Assembly (NCBI RefSeq): GCF_032362555.1
Contig: NC_083525.1
Location: 6,247,501-6,311,500 of the forward strand
Reading direction: 5' to 3'
From: Amyelois transitella
Lineage: Eukaryota > Arthropoda > Insecta > Lepidoptera > Pyralidae
Length of the DNA stretch: 64,000 nucleotides
The translations under genes were made by a program, and so were the position numbers. The notes beneath the pieces are model-generated. The model worked only from the letters and a program-made list of their open reading frames with translations, had not been told where the DNA came from and made no database searches. Shown here in pieces: positions 46,001 through 57,000 of the stretch (position 1 is the stretch's first letter; each line of letters starts with the position of its first letter).

Positions 46001-46833
46001 GTCTCGGTTACCTTCGGTTTCGGCTTCGGCTAAGGTCGGAGTGGGAAGGCCTAGACGAACGTATCTTGATTAAATTAAGGACGTCCTGGCAAAGGGTCAG
46101 GTCAAGAGTACCCGAAACCGCCGAGCATGTATGAAGAGAGTTACGAATGTGGATGAAGCGAAGGAAGCATGCAGAGATCGTGGCAAGTGGAAAGATGTAG
46201 TCCCTGCCTACCCCTCCGGGAAAAAGACGTGATTTTATGTATGTTTGTACCTTCAGCTATTAACGAGGATTAATTTATGCCTGTGTGACAGCCTGGCAAA
46301 ACGATCACTAAGCCACAAATAGTTTGTACTTATTTAACTTTATACTAGGGCTCCTCACGTAAAAAACCATTTGTCCTTCTCCGTACTCCATACTATATGT
46401 ATGCAAAGTTTTATGCAGATCGGTTTAGTAGTTTTGTTGTAAAAGACGGACAAACACACTTTCACATTTATAATATTAGTATGGATATTTATCACCACAT
46501 TGGAACGGGCAGGCCTAGCCTAGATGACAATCGAATCGGGAACATTATTGTGAAATTTCAAGTCAACCTTAATAGACGAGCATGAATAAAAAGATTGATG
46601 AATGTGGATGAAGCAAAAGTTTGCAGGAAGATATAGTCTCTGTCTCACCCTTCGGGCAAGTGACGGGATCATTTAAATAATAAAAAAGAACAAAAACTAA
46701 TACCTAAGTTCTTAGTTATCTAGTTACGAACCTGATTGAGTTCATCTGGACTCTTCTTCATAATCGACAAAAACAAATGTCCAAGATGGAATCCTTCCGA
46801 CTTGGACGCCACAACAATATCACTGTCCACCAT
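40043..46833 (-). CDS. Adenylate-forming enzyme (acyl-CoA synthetase / luciferase-like), complete
   Basis: Eleven exons: 46833-46732, 45908-45701, 45097-44905, 44609-44442, 43794-43626, 43191-43057, 42114-41983, 41537-41457, 41199-41053, 40417-40252 and 40170-40043. The sum is 1629 nt: 542 residues and TAA. ANL-superfamily motifs are in order: the phosphate-binding loop GTGGTTGGFK (183-192), YAQTE (338-342), the hinge-region KTGD (416-419) with VERLK and Arg434, and the C-terminal TSTGK with catalytic Lys526. Such enzymes activate a carboxylic acid with ATP and usually transfer it to CoA. Insect relatives are named 4-coumarate-CoA ligase-like or luciferin monooxygenase-like. The C-terminus is ERL, not a standard peroxisomal SKL. 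The fourth donor is the second of two overlapping candidates, chosen because only it keeps the frame. Its paralogue is at 62163. The substrate cannot be read from the sequence. Confidence 0.95.
40453..40680 (+). mobile_element. Short Helitron-like element
   Basis: Starts TCTACACTAATATTATAAAG after A and ends GTCGCGGGCACAGCTAG before T. A hairpin-forming CGCGGAC...GTCGCG precedes the end. 228 bp, non-coding, in an intron of the adenylate-forming gene. It is the same family as 51551-52450 and 52560-52828. Confidence 0.85.
42255..42321. repeat. 31-bp near-perfect hairpin with 5-nt loop
   Basis: Arms 42255-42285 and 42291-42321 are inverted copies with one mismatch; the loop is ACTTA. It lies in an intron of the adenylate-forming gene. 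Confidence 0.95.
44755..44885 (-). mobile_element. SINE fragment containing a new palindrome
   Basis: CGTCTATATCCCTTGCGGGC and GGCCACGTT are SINE sequence. The normal continuation is replaced by an inverted copy of 44810-44827 at 44833-44850, then SINE sequence (AGAATCCCAAG) resumes. Confidence 0.8.
46010..46245 (+). mobile_element. LINE 3' tail with adjoining CTTCGG units
   Basis: LINE end from AAGGTCGGAGTGGGAAGGCC to AAAAAGACGTGATTTTATG, close to copies 2 and 3. A few CTTCGG units (46010-46030) directly precede it, as if truncation had occurred next to a CCGAAG-type element. It lies in intron 1 of the adenylate-forming gene. Confidence 0.85.
46350..46492 (+). repeat. Retrotransposon 3'-end remnant
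   Basis: GATCGGTTTAGTAG and CACTTTCACATTTATAATAT followed by TAGTATGGAT form a block common in lepidopteran genomes, judged from memory. A second copy is at 57225-57432. Confidence 0.6.
46562..46672 (+). mobile_element. Decayed LINE 3' tail
   Basis: GAATGTGGATGAAGCAAAAG, then GATATAGTCTCTGTC and CCCTTCGGGCAAG follow the LINE end with deletions. Confidence 0.6.
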
Positions 46834-46924
46834 TTTTCTAGTTATTTATGTTTAATAAATTAAATTTTATAAATAAATAAAAAAAATACAGTACGTAAAA
46901 CCAAAACAGTTCTCGCGCACGAAA

Positions 46925-47010
46925 CGACTGCCCGACTAAATATATCGTTCATCAATGACAAGATATACATGTGTTACCTATATTTATCTATGATAATTAT
47001 CTGCACTAGG
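46925..47010 (-). promoter_or_regulatory. Proximal promoter shared with the paralogue
   Basis: On the minus strand: AGATAATTATCATAGATAAA, then TATCTTGTCATTGATGAACG, then GGGCAGTCG. The same order with small changes is found upstream of the paralogue (62010-62100). AGATAA/TTATC words resemble GATA-factor sites. GGGCAGTCG resembles an initiator about 90 bases before the ATG. Confidence 0.65.
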
Positions 47011-47063
47011 TACTAGTTAAATACGTTTAAAAATAAAAAGTTATTGTTCGGGAAAGTTTAGTG

Positions 47064-48877
47064 AGACTTTCAGTCAAATCTGAAAGTATTCTGGAAATCC
47101 GTAAGGTCAGCCCGAGGAAATACTATAACCAGAGAGCTGACTAGGATCAGATGCCAGGATGGTAGCGTTGTGAAAGGAGAAGAATGTGTACTAAAGATAT
47201 GGAAGGACTATTTTGAAAGTTTATTTGAAAAAAAGGAAGGAAATAAGAAAGATTTCTGCTATAGCGAAGAAAAAGAGAATGAGATGGAAGGCGAAATTGA
47301 AATGTTCGAAATTGTGGAAGCACTTAAGAGTATGAAAGCGGGAAAGGCTGCTGGGTGTGATAGAGTGTCGGTCGAGATGCTTAAAGCAGGAAAAGGCGTA
47401 GTAGCTAGTCAGTTGTACTGCCTTTTCAATTTGTGTTGGAGAAGCGGCCGAGTACCAAAAGATTGGTGTAAGGCTGTTATCGTGCCACTTTACAAAGGAA
47501 AAGGGTCACAGCTGGACTGCAAAAATTATCGTGGTATAAGCCTGCTTAGCGTCGTCGGCAAATTGTATGCTAAGGTATTGATTAATAGAGTCAGGAATGA
47601 AACTGATGACAAAATATGGGATGCTCAAGCGGGATTTCGAAAGGGAATGGGATGTACTGATCAGGTCTTTTCCTTGCGGTGCATAGCCGAAAAGTTTTTG
47701 GCCAAGAGTCAAAAGTCTATTGCACATTCGTAGATCTGGAAAAGGCCTATGACAGAGTTGAGAGGAATGAATTGTGGTCAGCACTTTCTATGCATGGGGT
47801 GAGCAGTCTCTTAATACGAGCACTGAAATCCTTATATGAGGATTCGAGTGCTTGTGTCAGGATAAACGGAGCGCACACTGAGTGGTTTAAGATTGAGAAA
47901 GGCGTTAGGCAAGGATGTGTTGCGTCACCGTGGCTGTTCAACCTATTTATGGATAGCTGTTTGACAGATTTGAAAGAGTCTAAAAGTGGATTAAGGATGA
48001 ATGAGTTACTCGTCAAATGTCTGCTCTATGCCGACGATCAGGTTATACTGGCGTCATCAGCGGAGGAGTTACAGGAGATGGTAAACTGTATGCATGAAGC
48101 TTTAAAAGAGAAAGGAATGAAAGTGAACGTAAGTAAAACTAAAACACTGGTTTTTGAAATGGAGAAAGAAATGACAGCATGTAATATTTTGATTGGAGGA
48201 GAAAAAGTGGAGCAAGTGAAAGAGTTTGTATATCTAGGATCAAAGTTTACATCAGATGGCAAGTATGATAGTGATATTGAAAGGAGAGTGAACGCGGGGA
48301 ACATGGTGAATGGAGCTTTGCATGCCTTTATGAGCAGTCAGAAACTATCCAAAAAGGCTCGACTGGCTGTGCACAGGGGCGTGTTGGTCCCGACATTAAT
48401 GTATGGGAGTGAAAGTTGGGTATGGCAAAAGAAGCATGAAAGCAGAATAAATGCAGTGGAAATGAGAGCGTTAAGGAGTATGATGGGTGTGAAATTGAGT
48501 GACAGGATAAGGAACAGCGTGATAAGGGAATGTTGTGATGTGAAAGAAGATGTAGTTACAGGAATAGAAAAGGGTATGTTAAGATGGTTCGGTCATGTGG
48601 AGAGGATGAATGAAAGCAGGTTGACTAAGCAGATATACAAGGAGAGTGTGGAGGGAAAGGTCGGAGTGGGAAGACCTAGACGAACGTATCTTGATCAAAT
48701 TAAGGACGTCCTGGTAAAGGGTCAGGTCAAAAGTACCCGAAACCGCCGAGCTTGTATGAAGAGAGTTATGAATGTGGACGAAGCGAAAGAAGTATGCAGA
48801 GATCGTGGCAAGTGGAAAGAGGTAGTCTCTGCCTACCCCTCCGGGAAAGAGGCGTGATTTTATGTATGTATGTATGT
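47064..48877 (+). mobile_element. 5'-truncated LINE, copy 3 (longest; one frameshift)
   Basis: Flanked by the 10-bp duplication AAGTTTAGTG (47054-47063 and 48878-48887). Coding sequence runs from the first bases (frame at 47065) to TGA at 48857. It is broken only by loss of one A in a run near 47713, which splits it into 47065-47733 and 47679-48857. Together they cover the linker before RT, LYKGKGSQLDCKNYRGISLL, the RT fingers and palm with LLYADD, and the C-terminal LRWFGHVERM. The endonuclease is missing. This copy is the best reference for the family here. Confidence 0.93.
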
Positions 48878-48887
48878 AAGTTTAGTG

Positions 48888-51550
48888 TGAAGGTACCGGG
48901 CAACCTTGTGGTTACCAACCAACCAACAAATAAGTTGATATAAGTACATCCTTTAAAACATCAGACTACAAGCGTTTGTCGCGATTACGTTCTTTCTGGG
49001 GACGAGCCTAGGGTTCCCTTTTGAGAAGGATACAGAGTTCTGTTGGTAAAGAGAGTAATTAAATGGAGCTAATACCGTGTGACCACTGTGACTTTTTTAC
49101 AATGGAACCTAACTTAGCATGGATCATGATCGCTTCGGCCGCGTAGGAACGACAAGTAAATTCTACTTAATTCAAAATTTTCATTCATCATTATGGAATA
49201 TTTCAAACATCACATAATAATTGTCATATCTTTGTTTTCACAACATTGGTTGACATCAAATAAATAATTTATTTTAAACTAAGTTTACTGCCGCTCCCAA
49301 AGCGTTAAAGCAGTAGGTAGAAACGGCAACAAACTGCACTACTGCGTTTTCTTCAATAACTTCAACTTTACAATTATCCAAACTTAAAATATTATAAAAT
49401 ACTCTCGTCCGGAGCCAAAGAAGAGCCTTTGCCCAACTCCCAGGATTGGATAAGTCAATAACTTACCCTATCCAGCCTGACTTCGCAAAATTTGCAGAGT
49501 GATTACACTGCAAGGTTGACGAGGTCAGGTAGAGCTCATAATATGGTTACACATCTTTACACACGCTAGTTGTCTCACAGGTGTCCACACCGGTGTGTTT
49601 TTTACTGTCCTTAATGAGGTGTTTGATACCAAAACGTGTAAAAATAATAAAGAAGAAGAAATTGATAAAATGTAGGTAGGTATGTATGAAAGTACTTTAT
49701 TGTACCTTTTTCCCGTAGGAAAGTCCTTAATTCTAGTTTACCGGTCATTTGATGTACTAGTTGTTAACGACGACTTAATATAATGTGCTAAAACCCTGCA
49801 GACGTCTAGAAATTCCTCTCGCTCAATCTCAACTTAAGACTTAAAGTAAACCAATATATATTTGTAAAGTACATGAGGTATCTCTCTCTTCGAGACGAAA
49901 AGCATCCACTGTGTAATAGAAGCAGTATAAGAATAATAAAAGTATCTTTTATAGTGCAATAGAAGCTCTTCTTCTTCTCCTGACTTTAGTCCAGGTTGCA
50001 TCCTCACCACTTTGAAGAGGAGCCCTTGGAATGCTTTCTGATCGTAGAGCCTGTATTGGGTGAGTCAGGTAAACCAAAGTGTACATAGTAACAGGAAAAC
50101 CATTGAAATTTGAATACCTAATAGTTTTGCGAAGACAAAAAGTCCAAAGTACTTATTTAATTACACTTCAATTGATAGTAATGCCGATAACATCACGTGG
50201 TTGTACCAAAAACAGTAATCGAACTTTGCACTTTGTACAATCTTTTTACAAAAACATCATATATTTTTCCATCGATTTTCCTGTTAGTATTTTTCATTAA
50301 GCAGCCATTCATCTACATGTGTGGATGTCGTAGGACGTCGTTGTCGTAAGGGGCGATTGAAGAAAACATGAACATCAAAAATTTTCAAGATTCGGGTTTG
50401 GGACTTGAGAATTTAAAGACTTTATGTCTTTGATAAAGACTGGTCTTGATGGCCATTTTTTCGTGGACTTCTGCCATAACGCAAGCTTCTCGACTTATTC
50501 CAATAACTTTTGGTAAGATAATTTCATTTTCTTTTACTTCTAGGGATACCTGAAGGTCAAGCGCTGGTGCATACATCGAATATAAAATGTACCAAATGGC
50601 GGCAATCTGTGTCGAAGCAAGATTTCAATATTGTCGTAGCGATAGCGAAGGTATACAAGAGTACCATCATTTTTGTTAATTAAAGAAATTTAAAACAGGT
50701 TAAATACTGGTTAATCAGCTTATTGTTCTTAGTATGGAAAAGTAATTGCTTTTTCGCTTCAATACGGAATTGTCCACCCCTATTAGTTATATAGGGATAA
50801 CCACTCTCTCTGTGGCCTCATCAACCATTTTGAATAGTAATATAACTGTGAAAATCGATGCTTTTACGGCGAGGGAAAACATCATAAAAAAACCTGCATA
50901 TTCAGGTAACTGGATGTGTAAACATGATCCAATCTTTTTTTTATTTATTTTATTTGTTTTGCTAATACCTACATATTTTGAATTTGATGAATCTACGCAT
51001 AAGGTTGGCTTTCTGGCTTTTTTTTTCCATGGCCAAAATATACATAGGTACATCTTATTTTTTTTATGTATTATGTTCCCCTGCAAATGTTGGGGACGTC
51101 TGATGGGAGTGGGTTCGTGTAAAAATCAGACTCACCCTAACCACGGATCATGGTCAAAGGCGCATCCCGGGCTCCTCTCCAGAGAAGTAAAGATTAACCA
51201 GGACTAACGCCAGGAAGAACAAGAACTTTCTGTAATAGAAGTGGTAGCCGCTGCTTCGAATTCTAAACCTTTACAAGCTTTCAAATATTTCAAAACATCG
51301 AGACATAGTCCCGGATGTTTAAAAACACATAGGACGTAAATATCCATTGCGTCATGTTTTTTTTGTTAACTAATAACAGTCCGTGTACCTTGGACTTTGA
51401 TCTCATACATTAAACTTGGACTTTAGACCATCGCTATTTATGCGTACTTTGAACCTGTACTTTGGACTTGGCGATAAAAACAGATCACGTTTTTATCACT
51501 CGGTACAAAATACAGCTTAACAACATTAATAAACATTCATTATCATGTCA
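48888..51550. other. Repeat-rich intergenic region
   Basis: No gene recognised. Family 3 repeat copies lie at about 49010-49135, 49420-49560 and 50000-50060 (plus) and 51065-51195 (minus). A 63-codon frame at 50385-50576 (minus) has no recognisable relative. 51395-51480 is repeated in inverted form at 61105-61195. Confidence 0.5.
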
Positions 51551-52450
51551 TCTATACTAATATTATAAAGCTGAAGAGTTTGTTTTGTTTGTTTATTTGT
51601 TTGTTTATTTGTTTGTTTGTTTGTTTGTTTAAACGCGCTAATCTCAGAAACTACTGAACCGATTTGAATAATTCTTTCACTGTTAGATAGTCTATTTATC
51701 GAGGAAGGCTATAGGCTACATTTTATCCCGGATTTCCTACGGGAAACGTCAACAATGCAGGTGAAAGTTGAATGAGTCGGCCATCTGCGAGCTTTCCACG
51801 CGAACGCTGCGCAAACCAACAAAGATATAGTAAAACAATGTACTAAAGATGTGAAGTACTCATGTTTTGCCACAAAAAAGTCCGCGAGAGCATATATCTA
51901 TCTCTTAAGGTTTACTTACAATAACCACTTTTATGTTCATTTTTTAAGATTTTTTTTTCATTATAAACATGAGTTATTTTGAAACCAATTTTCTTTAATT
52001 CAGTATTAATCCTTATCCAAATAAATATGTTTATTACTTTTGGCTTTTCATGTAGACTAAAATTGCCATTTACAGTATATAAATTAGACGAATAGGTTTT
52101 GAGATATAGTCGTTATAAGCAATTTGCAGCGAAACATTTAATACGGCGAACCAGCGTTCTTTCTAATACGCGTGACCGCGTCACCTTTTATTTATTAAAA
52201 TCGGACCAGTAGTTTTGGAGATATATGCTAACATTGGTTTGCACAAACAAACACACAAACGCACAACCTCTCACCCTAAACGCATATATACGGTCTCCGT
52301 TCGGTCGCGGGTAATGATGTGGGCCAAGTCGTCGCTAAGTCGCATAATAATTAGCAGCTATAATTGATAAAGCCGAGGAGGATGTTTGCAAAAATAAATA
52401 TGATGCCCAAAATAACTATTCCACGCGGACGAAGTCGCGGGCACAGCTAG
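51551..52450 (+). mobile_element. Helitron-like element, 900 bp
   Basis: Starts TCTATACTAATATTATAAAG after A51550 and ends AAGTCGCGGGCACAGCTAG before T52451. These are the 5' TC and 3' CTAG of Helitrons, and the A/T insertion site is kept. It includes a TTTG/TTTA-rich tract (51582-51630). Non-autonomous: no long frame. It is a longer relative of 40453-40680. Confidence 0.85.
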
Positions 52451-52559
52451 TCAAAATATACTTATTCACGTGAAATACATACGTGCATAGATATGTTTTA
52501 GCTAGATATGTTCCGCTAGTTCATCTTTACATGCATTTTAATCACGTCTTTATCTCTTA

Positions 52560-52828
52560 CTAGCTGTGCCTGTGATTTCGTCTGTGTGGAAAAGTTATTT
52601 TAGGCATCATTGAAGCCTTCAAAGATTAATAATTTTCCCAGTTTTTTTTTTCACATTTTCCATTATTTCTATGCTCCTAATAGTTGCACCGTGATGTTAT
52701 ATAGCCTTAAGCCTTCCTCGATAAATGGTCTATTCAACACAAAAATAATTTTTTAACTTGAATCAGTAGTTTCTGAGATTAGTGCGTTCAAACAAACAAA
52801 CTCTTCAGCTTTGTAATATTAGTATAGA
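52560..52828 (-). mobile_element. Short Helitron-like element
   Basis: On the minus strand it starts TCTATACTAATATTACAAAG at 52828 and ends GGCACAGCTAG at 52560. 269 bp, about 110 bases from the previous element and in the opposite orientation. Confidence 0.85.
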
Positions 52829-53219
52829 TAGTGCTAGATAGAGCATAAAATACTGACCATTCAGTTATGTCTCAAGGATGGAACATGGATGGATGAAAAA
52901 AATGGATGAATGGTTTTCCAACCCTAAAAGTAGAATGACAAGTTTTTAGCCTTTTCCTTGACTGTCTTTTACAATAATTGAAGTGGTTTTTTTTTATTTA
53001 TTTATTTTTTTGAACCTTTTTAGTGTGAGTAAATTTCAGTAGTTGATTATCTCTTTGTCTTTAATAGCTTTTTTAAGTATCTAAGCTTAATAGTAGGTAC
53101 TACGCTGCTGACTGTTCTAGTCACTTAGGTAGGTATATACTCGTATAGATAAATGAGAATAATGCCTTCTCGAAGTGAAAAAATGCCTTTAGATACCAAA
53201 TACAGATACACCATTATAT

Positions 53220-53484
53220 CTACATACATACATACATATGGTCACGTCTATATCCCTTGCGGGGTAGACAGAGCCAACAGCCTTGAAAAGCCTGAATGGC
53301 CACGTTCAGCTATTTAGCTTAATGATATAATTGATATTCATATAGCGACAGGTTGCTAACCCATCGCCTAAAAAAGAATCCCAAGTTTGTAAGCCTATCC
53401 CTTAGTCGCCTTTTACGACATCCATGGAAAAGAGATGGAGTGGTCCTATTCTTTTTTGTATTGGTGCCAGGAACCACACGGCAC
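53220..53484 (-). mobile_element. Full-length SINE copy
   Basis: On the minus strand: head GTGCCGTGTGGTTCCTGGCA, CACTCCATCTCTTTTCCATG, GGCGACTAAGGG, AGCTGAACGTGGCCATTC, CCCGCAAGGGATATAGACGTGAC and TATG repeats. About 265 bp. A good reference copy. Confidence 0.93.
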
Positions 53485-53524
53485 AATCCGATTTGAAAAA
53501 TTATTTATTAATTATAATTAATTA

Positions 53525-53675
53525 TAGTAACCTGTCACTATTTGAATCTCAATTCTATCATTAAGCCCAACAGCTGAACGTGGCCTTCAGTTTTTCGAAA
53601 CTGTTGGCTCTGTTTACCCAAGTCCACGTCCAAGTCTACGCAAGGGATAGAGACGTGACTATATGTATGTAATAC
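53525..53675 (+). mobile_element. SINE 3' half with internal duplication
   Basis: CCTGTCACTATTTGAATCTC to ATAGACGTGACTATATG. A short insertion of CAAGTCCACGTCCAAGTC interrupts the CTACCCC-GCAAGGG block. It lies 40 bases from the full-length copy, in the opposite orientation. Confidence 0.8.
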
Positions 53676-54085
53676 GGACAAAATTCAATCCGCGTTTATT
53701 ACCACAAAACACATGAGATATCTCGTAACAATTTCGTAAATTGTTAAACTTTGTTCAACTTACTTACTAAACACCAAAAAGCCACTCGCACTTATTCCGT
53801 TTATTATCAGATGTCACTGTCAAAAAAATTTATATCTCAAAGTCTGAAAGTGTAAGTAACGACATCAGTCAGTTTGGTTTTGAAATTTTAAAAGAGATCG
53901 TCGAACGAAACCAAAACGAATATTTCAACTTTTATTTAAAATTGTTTTTTACGTTCATACTTATATGCGTTAATAGTTGTATAATAAAAATAGAAGTGTT
54001 GAAAAGGTAACTTCAATTTGGATTCACCTGTAACATTTTATGTGAATTATATTTTCTCAAAGCACTTCTTACTGTTTATTCCCAG

Positions 54086-57000
54086 ATGCCTTCATTGTAT
54101 ACGTTTTCGCGGAGTGATAGTGAGATCCTTCAGGAGCTGCTACGGGTATTCAGCTCTGGAAGAGGAACCGCTCGTGAGCAATGGACCCTGCAAGCTGAGG
54201 TATTGGTAGAACCAGTCGGGTGGGATGCGTTATGGAAACTGTCCAAAGATTTTTGCAAGAAGTTTGGTAAGTAATTATATACACATCTTTTGTTCGCTGC
54301 GGTTGGGACCAGCCTTTTCACACTGATTAGAACTTTCTTGACATTTGATTTTAATTGTTATATCCCATTATTTGATAGTGTTTGCAACTGCTTACAACAT
54401 GGTCAAAATAAAAAATGTTAGTGTCAGCATGTCAAGCAGTAAAATTGATAAAATTCAATTAACAGTAGGTTTTCATTTGCTTGAATAACACTTTTCATAC
54501 AATTCTGTCATAGGTTTTCCGAACCCCTCACCAATATAATAAACACCAGGGGAATATTTTTTTTTTTCAGAAGTGAGATTCCCCTGCATTGCCTGCGTAA
54601 CCGTCACTTCGGTTGACTTTGAAGCTCTATCAGCCTGTGTTGAGGTCCTGAGTGTTCAGCACGAAGCAGTGTCCCTTCCAGAGACGGTTGAAGATGTTCC
54701 GCTTATTGAACTGTGGCCAACTACTAAACAGCGGGAGCAGTGTATAAATGCTGCTACAACAGCAGAGTTTATAGATCTGTTGAGGTTTGTAATTTCAATT
54801 TTTTCATTTTAAATTTAACTGACTTACCCACCTTTGTAAGGGATTTTATAGTTACAATCATAGGTAGACTTAGATCTACCAGAGATGATGTTGATAGAAA
54901 GAAGAGGTTGAATATTTAATTAACATTAACAGAATATGAATTATATATGGTTAACTATACTCAAAACTCAAACAAATCAACCTACACTCAAACCTATTTA
55001 CTTTCAAACTACCTGCCCATCTACTACTGAATTTATTTCTGTGTCATGTTACAGGTTTTATTATGACGAAATATGGATGCCGTGGGATGACCAAGACGAA
55101 AAGGTGCTCCTTCCGAACACCATAGAGGACCGCATGAAGCTCTGGTCGGAGCTCCACAACGGCAGCATACCACACTGTGTAGCGAGATCAATAACCTTAC
55201 TGAGGAGTAGTGCTATACATGCTCATGAGAAACTGAAGGAGCTGGACTCCTCACTGTGTGAGATGAATATTGCTGATGAAGATGGTAACTCAAATAGATC
55301 TATCAATTTCTACACTCCATTCTGTGATGTTTTCTCTATGTTGCACTCAAGCAGCCAATCACAGCGGAGTATCATTAACTCTGAATCAACTGCCCATTTA
55401 AAAAATATAATAATTTGTACTCAAGCTATATTGAGAAGTGTCAAATATGAAATTCTTATACCAAGCATTTTGGTAATTTTCAATGCACTAGTAATATAAG
55501 TGCTTAATCTTAGTGCTCTGTTAATGGTCTGTTTCAACTTTATCAGGAATTATAAACTTTAAGCAGAGAATCACTTGCTGGTCATCTTAACAACTTTAAA
55601 AAAATGAATCTTTTTTGTTTTAGATTCACTCTTACCTCCAAATTACATATCACTCTGTGCGGAAATGAATGCGCGGTTAGATGGAATCATGTCTAAGTGG
55701 ACCCTTTATGAGAACCCACTTATCAGGGAACAATATCTAGCGAAAACCAGGAATAAATATCAGAAGAATAAAAGCAAAAGACATGTAAGTAATATCAGTA
55801 TTTCTATTTAGAGTTTTTCATATGATTATTACTCATATGTTGATTCAGAGATGGAGAGATCTAGCCAAGAAAAAAGATGGTGCCATAGATAAAATATAAT
55901 TAAAGCCTTTATATATATGAAGATAGAAATTTGACCCCTATGAGTAAATATTTCCCGGTCTCTATTTGATTCTTAATTCTATCATTAAGCCAAATAGCAA
56001 AACTTTTGAACTGTTGACTTTGCCTACTCTGCAAGGGACATAGACGTGATTATATATATGTATGTATGTTTGTATGATAAGTCGTTAGGTCAAAAAGATT
56101 TATTCAAAAAGCAAAAGATTAATTTCAAAATGTGTTTTTGAATAAAATTAAACTAACTATTATTTACAGGTAGTAGCACTCTGGCAAGGCGGCTCGCCAT
56201 CAGAATACAAGCAGATCTCAAATTTCCTCCTGTCCCGTCTTACCAATGAACACACCCTGACCATGATGACGTCAGCTGATGATGCCCTCGCCCTGGAGCC
56301 AGAAGATGTTGTTGTGTGCAGCGACAACTATGAGATTCCCGAGATGCCGCTATCACAAGTGTCCATATGCAGTTTTAATGGTAAGAGGCATCAACTGTCA
56401 GATAGGGATGTTGCGCCACCTTGACCATTCAACCTATTCATATAAAATTTCTATACATTAATGTAGGAATCCTGATGCTTCACTCTCTTTATTTTTAGAA
56501 ATTCCTGAGACGCCACTGTCGCAAGTTTCTATAAGCAGTTTTTATGGTAAAAGGTTACTGTTAAAATATTCCGTGTGGTTCTCGGCACTTGAAAATTGGA
56601 CAACTCCATCTCTTTCCCATGAATGCCGTAAAAGACCAATAAGGGGAAAGGCATATCCATCATTTCTGCAGCGTTTACCCTCACAGCAATGGTAAACTAC
56701 TTGATACTTATTTTGATAATATTGCAGGTTCAACCCTAAAGGCAACAGATATGAGATCATGCCTTCTAATGCTCAGCGAAGAATGCCGACTGCAAGACCT
56801 AACCCTTCACTGCTCGCAAGTAAATACTATAGTGGTCATGCGAAGTGGAAACTTACATATTAGCAAGTGTTCATTTTTGGATGATTCCGAAAGCTCTCAG
56901 GTTAGTTTCTATTAAAGTTAAATCTTTTTATAGCTTTTTTAAACACATCCTTGTTAGAATATAGAGAAATACTCGTGAACTCCTTAATTCTTCAAATAAT

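Noticed and set aside
4133-47150. LINE copies 2 and 3 seemed to share the same 5' truncation point, suggesting a special sub-element
   Set aside because: The target duplication of copy 3 shows that it begins 63 bases earlier, and those bases continue the coding frame. Only copy 2 is truncated at that point.
50385-50576. 63-codon minus-strand frame, briefly considered as a P450 C-terminal exon
   Set aside because: No heme motif or other P450 signature is nearby, and I recognise no relative. Not supported as a gene.
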